NCBI RefSeq assembly: GCF_024807225.1
Contig: NZ_JANUCO010000001.1
Span: 2,356,001-2,420,000, forward strand
Direction of reading: 5' to 3'
DNA length: 64,000 bases
Source of the DNA: Chryseobacterium ginsenosidimutans
Lineage (GTDB): Bacteria > Bacteroidota > Bacteroidia > Flavobacteriales > Weeksellaceae
Both the position numbers and the translations under genes were made by a program. This document shows, in pieces, positions 18,326-28,104 of the stretch (the stretch's first letter is position 1; the number at the start of each line of letters is the position of its first letter). Below the pieces are notes generated by a model. The model was not told the origin of the DNA. It did not search any database and saw only the letters and a list, made by a program, of their open reading frames with translations.

Positions 18326-19720
18326 ATGGAAGAAATAGCACAGAATGAAGCCAATGAGATCAAGCCAACGTCAGATACACTGCTTGTTCTGAATATCAAT
18401 ACCCATACTATTGAGATGGTGAAAGGAGTAGACAAGGATGGAAATCTGCAAAAGTTCCCTCCGGATGAAAAGAAAGACAATGATCAGCTGATCAGGGTTG
18501 ACAAGCATGGTGACTTTTTCTCCAACTTCTTTTCCAATTTTTACCGGCAGCTTAAAAACCCTTCCCATTTTAATTTCTTCAAAGTCTCGGAATATGATGC
18601 TGTTGATACGGCAAAAGACCTTCAGCAGTATGTCAATCAGGCATCACCTGAAGAAAAAGAAAAATTGAAGGAATACGAGCTCTTACCTAAAAATACAAAC
18701 CCATTAAAAAATCAGAATACAATGGAAAACAACACAGAAACTCAGGAATATCGTTTTCAGCCGGAACAGATCGACTGGAAAACGATGGAAAAATTCGGGC
18801 TAAATCGGGAAAAACTCGAAAAAATGAATGCTTTGGATCCACTTCTCAGAGGCTTTAAGACCAATACCTTAATTCCCATCACCATTAATCTGGGAACAGC
18901 GGTCAGTAAAATGGATGTCAGGCTGTCGCTACAGACAGCAGACACCGGCGAGGTGGCTATCAACCTGCACGGTATCCGCAAAGAGCCAAACTACAATCTT
19001 AAGTTCCTCGGTCACGAGTTCACCGAAGAAGACAAGAAAAGCCTCAAAGAAAGCGGAAACATGGGCAGGGTCGTAGACCTCGTGAATCCTAAGACCGATG
19101 AGATCATCCCATCCGTCATCAGCCGTGATCGCCTAACCAACGAGTTGGTTGCTTACAGAGCTGAGTATATGAAGATCCCGGATGAGATCAAAGGCATCAA
19201 GCTGGATGATCATCAAAAACAAACATTGCTGGAAGGTAAGCCGCTTTATTTGGAAGGAATGACCTCTAAAAAAGGAGAGCTGTTTGATGCGACCGTTCAG
19301 TTCAATGCGGATAAGCGCTATGTCGAATTCATTTTCAACAATAACCAAAGCCACCAGCAATCCCAACAACATACCCCGTCCAGTCAGCAAGTTCAATCCA
19401 AAGATGGGGAAGCCCCGAGAGTATTCAGAGGGAAAGAACTGGATGATGCACAATACGACAAATTCAAAGCAGGGCAGACGGTGTATGTTGACGGTCTTGT
19501 GGACAGCAAGGGAAAAGCATATCAAGGCTATATCACCTTCAACCAAGAAACCTCTAAAACAGATTTTTCGTTCAATAATCCCAATAGGCTTAGGGAACAA
19601 GCCCAGCCATCGGAAAATCATAAGACTCAGAAGGCGGTCAATTCAGATGGCAAAACCAATGAGGCTACCAGGAAGATCAAAGAAACCCTTGGAGTCCAAA
19701 CAGCAACAACCTGCCAATAA
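18326..19720 (+). CDS. DUF4099/DUF3945 domain protein of mobile elements (C-terminus frameshifted)
   Basis: 464 residues from the ATG at 18326; an upstream TTG is less likely. Order: an N-terminal region (LLVLNINTHTIEMVKGVDKDGN), then DUF4099 (RFQPEQIDWKTMEKFGLNRE), then repeated DUF3945 units, ending with FRGKELDDAQYDKFKAGQTVYVDG. Members of this family usually end with a basic tail. Here such a tail, QQQQPTRSKGRKM, lies in another frame up to 19775, so one indel near 19680 probably cut it. The role is unknown; it is always found near topB in conjugative or mobilisable elements. A paralogue lies at 47557. Confidence 0.8.
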   Translation: MEEIAQNEANEIKPTSDTLLVLNINTHTIEMVKGVDKDGNLQKFPPDEKKDNDQLIRVDKHGDFFSNFFSNFYRQLKNPSHFNFFKVSEYDAVDTAKDLQQYVNQASPEEKEKLKEYELLPKNTNPLKNQNTMENNTETQEYRFQPEQIDWKTMEKFGLNREKLEKMNALDPLLRGFKTNTLIPITINLGTAVSKMDVRLSLQTADTGEVAINLHGIRKEPNYNLKFLGHEFTEEDKKSLKESGNMGRVVDLVNPKTDEIIPSVISRDRLTNELVAYRAEYMKIPDEIKGIKLDDHQKQTLLEGKPLYLEGMTSKKGELFDATVQFNADKRYVEFIFNNNQSHQQSQQHTPSSQQVQSKDGEAPRVFRGKELDDAQYDKFKAGQTVYVDGLVDSKGKAYQGYITFNQETSKTDFSFNNPNRLREQAQPSENHKTQKAVNSDGKTNEATRKIKETLGVQTATTCQ

Positions 19721-19826
19721 ACAGCAGGAAGAGCAACAGCAACAACCGACCAGATCCAAAGGACGCAAGATGTAGTCAACTGCTGACAATTAAAAATAAA
19801 ATTCCAACCACAATAAATCCAATCCT

Positions 19827-21950
19827 ATGAAAGCCATTATCGCAGAAAAGCCCATTGTTGCAAGAGAAATAGCCCAATTGTTACATGCCAATGAAAGAAA
19901 AGACGGTTACCTGGAAGGCAACGGGTATTGTGTGACCTGGGCATTAGGTCACCTGGTGTCGTTAGGAATGCCGGAGGATTATGGGATAAGAGGCTTTGAC
20001 AAAGCCTCTTTGCCTATCTTTCCAAATCCATTCCTATTAATCCCAAGACCCTTCAAAAAACAAAATTACAAAGGGTATCAAGCTGATCCTTCCGCACTCG
20101 AACAATTAAAGATCATACAAAATGTCATCAGTCGATGCAGCAGTATCATTGTGGCGACCGATGCAGGAAGGGAAGGAGAGTTGATATTCCGATATATTTA
20201 CGATTACCTCAAATGCAATAAACCTTTTGAAAGGCTGTGGATCAGTTCCTTGACTGAAAAAGCCATACAAGACGGTTTCAAAAAACTTCAATCAGGTTCA
20301 GTATTCGACGGTTTGTATGAGGCAGCTAGGGCCAGAAGCGAAGCAGACTGGTTGGTCGGGATCAATGCCACTCACGCATTAAGCATTGCAGCCAACCAAG
20401 ATGTTTATTCTTTAGGAAGGGTACAGACCCCAACACTGGCTTTGATCTGCAAAAGGTCTGAAGACCATAAAAATTTCACCCAAAAGAAATATTGGCAGAT
20501 CCAGCTGAAGCACCGGAAAGAATATCTGGACTTCAGCAGCCTTTCCAATGAGCAATGGGAAGATAAAAAACAGGCAGAACAGACCTTAAAATCAATAGAA
20601 CGAGAGGGCAGGGCCACTGTCGAAGATGTATCCATCAAGACGGTACAGGAGCAGTCGCCTGTTCTGTTTGACCTGACAGAACTTCAAAAAGAAGCCAACA
20701 GGAAGTTAGGTCTGTCAGCCGATGAGATCCTACAGACGGCACAGGGTCTTTATGAAAAGAAATTCATCACGTATCCACGAACCGGCAGTAAATATATTCC
20801 GGAAGATCTTTGGGCGGAGATCCCGGAACAGGTCAGAATTCTGAATACCATCGATCAATTCAAACCCGCTGTTTCAACACTCAAATTCGGCAACTTTAAC
20901 AAGCGTATGGTCAATGACCTGAAGGTAACCGACCACCACGGACTGTTAATCACCACCAAAATACCATCTGCGCTCACTGCAATGGAGAAAGCTATCTACG
21001 ATATGATTGCCTACCGTTTGCTGGAATCCCTTTCGGAACATTGTTCCAAACAGGTCAGTCATATTACGATCAAAGTACATCATTATGAATTCAGCATCAA
21101 AGGATCAAAAATACTCACCAAAGGCTGGCGAGCCATCAAAAGGATACTCTCAGACCAAAACCAGAATAGCAAAAATGACGAAAGCACTTCCAATAAACAT
21201 AAGGTTGAAGAAATGCTCACTGAACTCCCTGAACTTAAGATCGGGGATGAGCTTAAGATCTCCCAGGCGGATCTACAGGAAAAAATAACCCAACCGCCCA
21301 GATTATATACTGAGGCAGATTTATTATCGGCGATGGAAAATGCAGGAAGATTGATTGAGGATAAAGAAGAACAAAAAGCACTCTCAAATATCGGTATCGG
21401 GACTCCTGCAACCAGAGCCTCCATTATTGAAACCCTGATCAGCAGAAACTACATTACCCGAAAAAGCAAAACTCTCATTCCAACTGAAAAAGGAATCAAA
21501 GTTTATGATCTTGTCAAAGGAAAAAAGATCGCCAATGTACAAATGACCGCAGAGTGGGAAATAGCATTGGACAAGATCGAAAAAGGTGAACTCAATGCCA
21601 GACAATTCATCACCGGTATCAAAGACTACACAACAGAGATCACTGAGGAACTCTTATCATTAGCCATCCCTCACGAAAACATTCCAGAACTCAAATGCCC
21701 AAAATGCCAACAACAAAATCTCATCATCAATGACAAGATTATTAAATGTCCAAATGTCCAGTGCAATTGGATATTATTCAGAACAATATGCGGAGTACAA
21801 TTAAATATGGATCACATTTCCACTTTAATTAAAAAAGGGAAAACTCCCGTGATCAAAAACATGAAAAGCAAAAACGGTAAAAAGTTTGACGCCTTTATAT
21901 TGCTAAATGATAATTGTAGTACAGTATTTGAATTTCCAGGCAGAAATTAA
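19827..21950 (+). CDS. topB: DNA topoisomerase III (type IA), mobile-element type
   Basis: 707 residues. The toprim domain begins MKAIIAEKPIVAREIA and holds the acidic TDAGREGELIFRYIY; the catalytic tyrosine is Tyr316 in FITYPRTGSKY. A C-terminal zinc-ribbon-like piece (CPKCQQQN, CPNVQCNW) follows. It relaxes and decatenates single-stranded regions, as needed in element transfer. Located 107 bases after the DUF4099/DUF3945 gene, the standard order in Bacteroidota elements. No relaxase or transfer gene is present, so the element is a remnant or lends this block to another. Confidence 0.93.
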   Translation: MKAIIAEKPIVAREIAQLLHANERKDGYLEGNGYCVTWALGHLVSLGMPEDYGIRGFDKASLPIFPNPFLLIPRPFKKQNYKGYQADPSALEQLKIIQNVISRCSSIIVATDAGREGELIFRYIYDYLKCNKPFERLWISSLTEKAIQDGFKKLQSGSVFDGLYEAARARSEADWLVGINATHALSIAANQDVYSLGRVQTPTLALICKRSEDHKNFTQKKYWQIQLKHRKEYLDFSSLSNEQWEDKKQAEQTLKSIEREGRATVEDVSIKTVQEQSPVLFDLTELQKEANRKLGLSADEILQTAQGLYEKKFITYPRTGSKYIPEDLWAEIPEQVRILNTIDQFKPAVSTLKFGNFNKRMVNDLKVTDHHGLLITTKIPSALTAMEKAIYDMIAYRLLESLSEHCSKQVSHITIKVHHYEFSIKGSKILTKGWRAIKRILSDQNQNSKNDESTSNKHKVEEMLTELPELKIGDELKISQADLQEKITQPPRLYTEADLLSAMENAGRLIEDKEEQKALSNIGIGTPATRASIIETLISRNYITRKSKTLIPTEKGIKVYDLVKGKKIANVQMTAEWEIALDKIEKGELNARQFITGIKDYTTEITEELLSLAIPHENIPELKCPKCQQQNLIINDKIIKCPNVQCNWILFRTICGVQLNMDHISTLIKKGKTPVIKNMKSKNGKKFDAFILLNDNCSTVFEFPGRN

Positions 21951-22115
21951 ATTCCTGACAAAGTCGATATTTTAATGTATTGTCTTCCTATTGTTCAATA
22001 CCATATGTATAGAACTCCGAATACAGACAGGCTGAATCCCGAAAAACATGAATAAGATTTGTAAAAAGTATCCGACTATAGCCATATTCCTTTTCTGCTT
22101 TTGAGGAGTTTTTTA

Positions 22116-22145
22116 AAGGCTCCGTAATTGGAGCCTTATTTTCTT
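22116..22145 (+). terminator. Intrinsic terminator between topB and the NUMOD4 gene
   Basis: 8-bp perfect stem (AAGGCTCC / GGAGCCTT), six-base loop, then ATTTTCTTTATT. Suits topB on the + strand; it may also serve the opposing minus-strand gene. Confidence 0.7.
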
Positions 22146-22196
22146 TATTGTAAGTTGAAGAAAATGACAATCTATTAAGATGATTGTTGAGCCAAT

Positions 22197-23375
22197 TTAA
22201 TCTTCCTTCGATTTTTTTTGGTTATTAGGTGTAAGGACAGAATTTCTGGAGCATAATTTAAGCTTTGAAAGATCTATATTCCCAAACGGGTCGCTTTGAT
22301 TTACTATGGTAAGCTTCTTGTCATTCATGTCAAATTGCTCAATAAAACAATAATAAAGCAATCGGTTAATTGCCACATGAAATTTTTTTCCGTTATAGCT
22401 TAATTTAGTATAAAAATAATAAGTTTTGCTATCAGGTCTTAATACAAAGAGCGAGATAATATGCTCCTTCCAAAAAGTTTTGTTTTTATTCTCAGTCCAG
22501 GTATTTAGCCGTTTTATTCTTCCTTTATTGGAAATCATAAAATATTCTTTTAGATCGGGAACTGGTTTCCACTTTTCACCGGGAAGGTTTTTTAGTGATA
22601 AATTCATACAGGCAGGAGGGTTGTTTTGATCAATGGGTGGTTCCCCGAGTCTTTTCCAAAGACTTGTATTGAGTATTTTTTCCGGTATGCTTTTAGTCTC
22701 CGGTATAAAATCTTCTTTAACAGGTGTATAGCCTTTTATAAACCATCGGAATGTTCCCGCAGTAGTCCTTTTTTTGTTGATAACAGCCAGTATATGAGTA
22801 TGATGGATTCCTAAGGTTTCACTTGCTGCATAAATATTTTCATAGCTGGCTATAAAATCACCATCAACAGTATATTGGGTTACTGCCTGCTGATAATTTC
22901 CTTTTTTTCCTCTGCCTGTATTCAATACTTTATTACGAAGCTCAATGGCAGTTATTTTCTCTAAGTTGCTAAAATGTACATTAAAGCGATTTTCATCTTT
23001 AAATGATATACGGAATGAAAGATCATCCATATCAAATTTTTCAACAAAATGATAATAAACCAAACGGGCTGTTGATCTTCCATGTACTTTCCCATCGATA
23101 CAGAGATTGCATCTCACATTATAAAAATGAGTCTTTAGATGCTTGTTGAAATATCTGAAGGCTTGTGGCTTCATAATCCTGGCTAATATTTTCTGTTCTC
23201 CGCCGTTGGGAACTGAAACCCATCGCTCCAGGCTTTTTACTCGCCCATAATTGGAAACTGCATAGTTCTTAAAACCTTCAATAAACTCCCACTGCTCATC
23301 CGGAAGATCTTTTAAGGAAAAATTGGAAAGGACGGTATTGATATATTTATCTCCTAATTCTGTAGGCAGCTTCAT
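22197..23375 (-). CDS. NUMOD4/HNH-type endonuclease-like protein with two units
   Basis: 392 residues. Two NUMOD4 motifs are visible: WEFIEGFKNYAVSNYGRVKSL near residue 28 and WKPVPDLKEYFMISNKGRIKRL near residue 266. A NUMOD1-like stretch (QYTVDGDFIASYENIYAASETLG) lies between. In HNH homing nucleases the NUMOD4 motif is followed by a VNHIxGxKxDN core; here the corresponding segment reads ISFKDENRFNVHFSNL and the catalytic His is not obvious, so nuclease activity is doubtful. Convergent with topB. Possibly part of the mobile block. Confidence 0.7.
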   Translation of the reverse strand: MKLPTELGDKYINTVLSNFSLKDLPDEQWEFIEGFKNYAVSNYGRVKSLERWVSVPNGGEQKILARIMKPQAFRYFNKHLKTHFYNVRCNLCIDGKVHGRSTARLVYYHFVEKFDMDDLSFRISFKDENRFNVHFSNLEKITAIELRNKVLNTGRGKKGNYQQAVTQYTVDGDFIASYENIYAASETLGIHHTHILAVINKKRTTAGTFRWFIKGYTPVKEDFIPETKSIPEKILNTSLWKRLGEPPIDQNNPPACMNLSLKNLPGEKWKPVPDLKEYFMISNKGRIKRLNTWTENKNKTFWKEHIISLFVLRPDSKTYYFYTKLSYNGKKFHVAINRLLYYCFIEQFDMNDKKLTIVNQSDPFGNIDLSKLKLCSRNSVLTPNNQKKSKED

Positions 23376-23728
23376 AAGTCGAAATATTTCTTTTAAGTGA
23401 TTTTTTTTATTGGTGTGCCATCAATATGATACAACAAAAATATACATTTGATATTAAAAAAGCATCTTATATGGTATCCCGTAACGGATGTGCCATTACC
23501 TTTCTTAATTTTGATTTCCAACCTTCAAAGAGTTTTTAGCATCTTTATAATACGACATGGTTTGTCGCTTTGGAGATGTATGTTTGCATTAGTTGTAAGA
23601 AGACAGGGATTATGAAGATTTGAAGCAGGTATTAAATGTGTTTAATAAACCTTATGGATATGAAATAAAAGCGATATTTTTGCAGCGTTAAAAAAATTAA
23701 TAATTAATAACTCAAAATAAACACGGGA
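23376..23728. other. Regulatory gap before the RHS operon
   Basis: About 350 AT-rich bases between divergent genes; no gene seen. It should hold the promoters of the NUMOD4 gene and of the operon starting at 23729. Confidence 0.6.
23675..23682 (+). promoter_or_regulatory. -7 box (TATTTTTG) for the RHS operon
   Basis: Exact TAnnTTTG match 46 bases before the first ATG of the operon. A -33 box is not clear. Confidence 0.5.
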
Positions 23729-25270
23729 ATGAACAAATTCTATACGGGTGCATTATTTTTATGCACTGTCTTGGGTATGTCTGCTCAGGAAGTGGTTTGG
23801 CAGAAAGATATCAAATCCTCGACACAGGATTTCCTTTCTCAGGTCACTACAACCATTGACGGACAGTATCTGATAACAGGCAGTTCGATTCAATCAAAAA
23901 AGCTTCAAACAGAAAGTAAACAAAACAACGGTTACGATTTTCACTTGGTTAAGCTTAATCAGCAAGGAGATGAAGTCTGGGAAAAATATTTCTCAGGGAA
24001 AAACCATGATTTTTTATCGGCAACGGTGAATACTCAGGAAGGTGGATTTTTACTGGCCGGAACTTCATATTCAGGAAAAGGACTGGATAAAAAAGAAGAA
24101 TCTAAAGGAGGATCTGATATCTGGCTTATCAGAATCAATGAATTTGGAGATGAATTGTGGCAAAAAACCATTGGTGAGACTTCTGATGAAGAAGCCAGAG
24201 CAGTGATCCAGACGACGGATTTCGGATTTTTTGTCGCGGGAAATACCCAAAACTCAGCCAAAGGTTACGGATCCAAAGATGTTCTGATCGTAAGACTGGA
24301 TAAAAATGGAAAAGAGATTTCTCAACTTGTTTTAGGCGGAAAAGGCTTGGATGAAGTGGAAAAAATGATTCCGACTAAAGATGGCGGAGCTTTACTGGGA
24401 GTTTATTCGAGAAGCAATGCAGGGGGAACAAAGAAAACCGAAAACTTTGGAGAGGGAGATTACTGGATCATTAAATTAAATAAGGACGGAAAAGTAGAAT
24501 GGGAAAAGAACTTTGGAGGGAAAGGTGATGATCATTTAAGAACACTGGCTTTAACATCAACCGGATATTTAATCGGTGGAGAATCAAGATCGGAAAGATC
24601 AGGAAACAAATCGGTTGGAATTGAAGAAGGAACAGATTTATGGCTTGTTTCACTGAATGAAAGAGGTGAAGAAATCTGGCAGAAGTCTTACAATTTCAAA
24701 AACAGGGATGTTTTAATGGGGATGAGTGTCTTGCATGCTTCTGATGCTCAATCTTCGAAAGGGATTTTATTGGGCGGTTACACTCAGGCAGAAGGAAGAA
24801 TTGAGAATGATGATGAAAAATTCTGGATGTTATATTTGGATCAAAACGGAAATGAACAGTGGAGAAAATATGTGAAAGGTGAATCTAGTAAACGTGAAGA
24901 AAGGCTTTCTGATATTAAATTGAACAGAGACGGATCGATCATTTTAGCCGGAACGAGCGCCGAAGAACTCGGAAAGGAAAACTGGAAGATTGTAAAACTG
25001 GGGGACAAACAAATCGACCAGTTGATCGAGAAACAAGATATTAAGATTTATCCGAATCCTGTATCAGATTATGCGTATGTAGAAATCGGTTTTGATTTTA
25101 AAGATGCTGATATTGTGATGTATGATATGGGAGGAAGACAACTCCAAACACTGAAAACTAAAAACAAAGTGACCAAGATGAATACTCAGGCTTTGATTCA
25201 GGGAGCTTACCTTATTGTTATAAAAACAGATACGAACAAAACGGCTAATGCTAAACTCATAAAAAAATAA
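23729..25270 (+). CDS. Secreted repeat protein with type A T9SS sorting domain
   Basis: 513 residues. A signal peptide (MNKFYTGALFLCTVLGMSAQ) leads to about seven repeats of the pattern GGSDIWLIRINEFGDELWQKTIG, each with G-x-D-x-W-hydrophobic cores, typical of blade-like repeats. The last ~75 residues begin IKIYPNPVSDYAYVEI and end with ANAKLIKK, a type A sorting domain for export by the type IX system. It is only 3 bases from the next gene, so it is made with the RHS proteins. It may be a surface partner or adhesin for them; that is inference. Confidence 0.85.
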   Translation: MNKFYTGALFLCTVLGMSAQEVVWQKDIKSSTQDFLSQVTTTIDGQYLITGSSIQSKKLQTESKQNNGYDFHLVKLNQQGDEVWEKYFSGKNHDFLSATVNTQEGGFLLAGTSYSGKGLDKKEESKGGSDIWLIRINEFGDELWQKTIGETSDEEARAVIQTTDFGFFVAGNTQNSAKGYGSKDVLIVRLDKNGKEISQLVLGGKGLDEVEKMIPTKDGGALLGVYSRSNAGGTKKTENFGEGDYWIIKLNKDGKVEWEKNFGGKGDDHLRTLALTSTGYLIGGESRSERSGNKSVGIEEGTDLWLVSLNERGEEIWQKSYNFKNRDVLMGMSVLHASDAQSSKGILLGGYTQAEGRIENDDEKFWMLYLDQNGNEQWRKYVKGESSKREERLSDIKLNRDGSIILAGTSAEELGKENWKIVKLGDKQIDQLIEKQDIKIYPNPVSDYAYVEIGFDFKDADIVMYDMGGRQLQTLKTKNKVTKMNTQALIQGAYLIVIKTDTNKTANAKLIKK

Positions 25271-25273
25271 ACA

Positions 25274-28102
25274 ATGAAGAAAAATTATAAAGCCTTCACA
25301 AAATATATGATGGCGATCTTTTTACTTTTAATAAGTAGTGCTATTTTAAAAGCACAGGGCTTTGAGGTACAGAAAGATTCTTACAATAAAATTCCTAATG
25401 GAAATATGGCCAACGGATTACCACAAATTGGATTTCCCTTACTTTCTGTTCCTACGAGTTCACCCAAACTGTCTTTTAATTTTGGGGTAGATTATAATGC
25501 TAATAGAACTTCCAATCAGAATTTACCCGGTGATGTAGGGAAAGGCTGGAGTCTGTCTTCAGATTATGCGGTTATTCGCGTGTCACATGGTTTGCCTGCG
25601 GATTATAATATTACTCATACAGCAGGATTTTATGCAGATAATATTAACAACGGAAATGTATTTCAATACAGCATCCCGGGAGAGTCTGCCAGATTCATGA
25701 TCAACTATGATAAAGCAACTCATCAATATGTAGGGATTTCTGACCACGGTTTTAAAAGTAAAATACTGATCGAGAAAAATACGACGGACACTCTGGTCTA
25801 TAAGATTAAATCTTTCACAGTGATCGATGCCAAAGGCTTAAAATATGTTTTTGATAAACCTGATATTTCTTATTACAGAGGAATAGGTGACAATCACATT
25901 TTTCAGAAAAAATGGGTAGATCTCTATCACGGAGCATTTCATATTACAAAAATACTGGATAATCAGGATAATATATTAGCTACTTTTGAATATCTCACTT
26001 CGACAGGAACCGTAAGCGACAGCAGAGGATCGTATGGTATTAGCCAAAGTAAAATAAGCAAGATTGTTATTCCGAATGTCGGAAGCATCTCATTCACATA
26101 TTCCGGATGGGATATCGTTTTTCCACAAATGGTTCCCTTACCAAAAATTATTGTTAAAGATGTTTCAGGAAATATTATAAATCAGGTATTGTTTGAGTAC
26201 AATGGTAATTATTTAAATTCTTTTGCCACCCTCGATAAAAACAATGCTGTTATTGAAAAATACACATTTGAATACAATATTGGCGGAAGCAACAGCTTTG
26301 ATCAGTTTGGTTTTCCCAATAACTTAAGTTACTGTTCTATTGATGGGAATGAAAGATTCTTTAGTCCTATTGCTCCCAATCCTAAGTACAGTACCGTAGA
26401 TTTGCTGAAAACCGTATATCTTCCTACAGGAGGGCGAACTGAATATGAATATGAATCTAATACCGTAAGCTCTCCCGCTCCCTATTATACCTATCCTGGT
26501 TATTTTGATTCTTATAATATGGATGTAGTGTATGATGCAGATTTTTCCAAGCAGTTAGCAGGTCCTCCGGTGGTTATTAATGTAGACCCAGTCAAGTATC
26601 AAAAATATTTTGTTACGGTAACTGATGGAATAACGTATTTTAAAAGTACCGATAGAATAGATCATTATGGGGTGGATTATTATATAACAAAGGCTAATGA
26701 TGGCTCTTCCTTAGATGATCTTTTCACTTATCATGATATGGACACTGACACCAATGAAACATGCGACGATCTAAAAACATTTACACCTCCTAACGATTCA
26801 CCGGTAAATATTAACATTGCCGGTAAATCATCCGGACATATAAAAATATACGCTATAAAAAGTGATCTTGCACCTTTTTATTATACCGAAGGAGTACGAA
26901 TTAAGAATATAAAAAAATATGAGAACGATAACAGTTCAGTACCTACTGAAAATCTGAATTATCAATACAATTATTTTGATAATCCACAAGCATCAAGTGC
27001 TGAAGATTATGGGATCATCTCTTATCCTCTTCCCTCAGGATTGGATAAAGTTTTAAGACAAATGGTGTATAAAAATGTAAAAGTAACGGATGCGGTCAGA
27101 AACTTTTATACAAAGTATACTTTCCTTCTTCCGTCTGAAGCCATTGGAGGAAATACACTTCTTGATTATGGAGCACCTTACAGCACGGGACTACCTTTAA
27201 AAATAGAACAGTACACAGCAGGTAATCAATTGGTGTCTGAAAAAAATATTCAGTATACTTTCAGTTCTAAAACAATAGATGACAAATATTTGGTTCCTTC
27301 TTATTTCAACTATCCCCTTTTGCAGAAACAGACAGTAACTGAAAAAGTATACAGAGAAAACAATACCATATTAACAACATCCAGTGAAAAAATCTATGAA
27401 CCGTTGTTCAGTAACCTGATCTCTGAAAAAAGCACAGACTTTTCGGGAGAAACGATAGAAGCAACCTATAAATATGCTTCAGAAGTACAAAACCAAAACC
27501 TTCTCTCAGCTAATAAAGTAGGAACTCCTGTCATTATCGAAACGAAAAGTACGCGCAGTGGAACAACAACTCCACTTTCTAAAACAGAGAATCTATATAC
27601 GATAGCTAATTCTTCCGAACCATCCGGAGTATTATCTTATGATCCTGTTAGTGGAACTCCTACAACAGAAACTACGATCGATAAGTATGATGCTTATGGA
27701 AACTTAATTCAGGCTACGGGTAAAGACGGAATGATCCACTGTATCATTTACGGTTATCACGGGACGCTCCCTATTGCAAAAATATCAGGAATTACCTATG
27801 ATGCCTTGCAAAACCAAGGGTTATTATCTGCAATGATCTCCGCTTCTGATGCAGATGCAGACAATTCGGCTAATGAAAATCAGCTGATCAATGCACTGAA
27901 TGTTTTCAGAAGGAGCGATGCCCTGAAAAATCTTCCTGTAGCAACATTTACCTATGATCCTTTAGTAGGAATTACCAGCGAAACGGATCCTGCCGGAATT
28001 AAAAAAGTATATCAGTATGATAATGCCAACAGGCTTATTAAAATACTGGATGCATCTGGCAACACATTACAGGAGTTTAAAACACATTTTAAAGGACAAT
28101 AA
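25274..28102 (+). CDS. Large secreted YD/RHS-type shell protein
   Basis: 942 residues with a signal peptide (AIFLLLISSAILKAQ). The N-terminal half is beta-rich (GFPLLSVPTSSPKLSFNFGVDY; GDVGKGWSLSSDYAV), and the C-terminal third shows YD-type motifs such as DKYDAYGNLIQATGKDG and KVYQYDNANRLIKILDASGN. It stops two bases before the RHS-core gene. The pair looks like a split RHS shell, comparable to two-part cocoon toxins; that role is inferred. No T9SS domain is seen. Confidence 0.75.
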   Translation: MKKNYKAFTKYMMAIFLLLISSAILKAQGFEVQKDSYNKIPNGNMANGLPQIGFPLLSVPTSSPKLSFNFGVDYNANRTSNQNLPGDVGKGWSLSSDYAVIRVSHGLPADYNITHTAGFYADNINNGNVFQYSIPGESARFMINYDKATHQYVGISDHGFKSKILIEKNTTDTLVYKIKSFTVIDAKGLKYVFDKPDISYYRGIGDNHIFQKKWVDLYHGAFHITKILDNQDNILATFEYLTSTGTVSDSRGSYGISQSKISKIVIPNVGSISFTYSGWDIVFPQMVPLPKIIVKDVSGNIINQVLFEYNGNYLNSFATLDKNNAVIEKYTFEYNIGGSNSFDQFGFPNNLSYCSIDGNERFFSPIAPNPKYSTVDLLKTVYLPTGGRTEYEYESNTVSSPAPYYTYPGYFDSYNMDVVYDADFSKQLAGPPVVINVDPVKYQKYFVTVTDGITYFKSTDRIDHYGVDYYITKANDGSSLDDLFTYHDMDTDTNETCDDLKTFTPPNDSPVNINIAGKSSGHIKIYAIKSDLAPFYYTEGVRIKNIKKYENDNSSVPTENLNYQYNYFDNPQASSAEDYGIISYPLPSGLDKVLRQMVYKNVKVTDAVRNFYTKYTFLLPSEAIGGNTLLDYGAPYSTGLPLKIEQYTAGNQLVSEKNIQYTFSSKTIDDKYLVPSYFNYPLLQKQTVTEKVYRENNTILTTSSEKIYEPLFSNLISEKSTDFSGETIEATYKYASEVQNQNLLSANKVGTPVIIETKSTRSGTTTPLSKTENLYTIANSSEPSGVLSYDPVSGTPTTETTIDKYDAYGNLIQATGKDGMIHCIIYGYHGTLPIAKISGITYDALQNQGLLSAMISASDADADNSANENQLINALNVFRRSDALKNLPVATFTYDPLVGITSETDPAGIKKVYQYDNANRLIKILDASGNTLQEFKTHFKGQ

Positions 28103-28104
28103 CC

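Noticed and set aside
19284..19775. 163-codon + strand frame overlapping the DUF3945 gene
   Set aside because: Only its last part looks real, as the displaced basic tail of the main gene.
21988..22170. 60-codon minus-strand frame between topB and the NUMOD4 gene
   Set aside because: It spans the topB terminator hairpin and resembles nothing.
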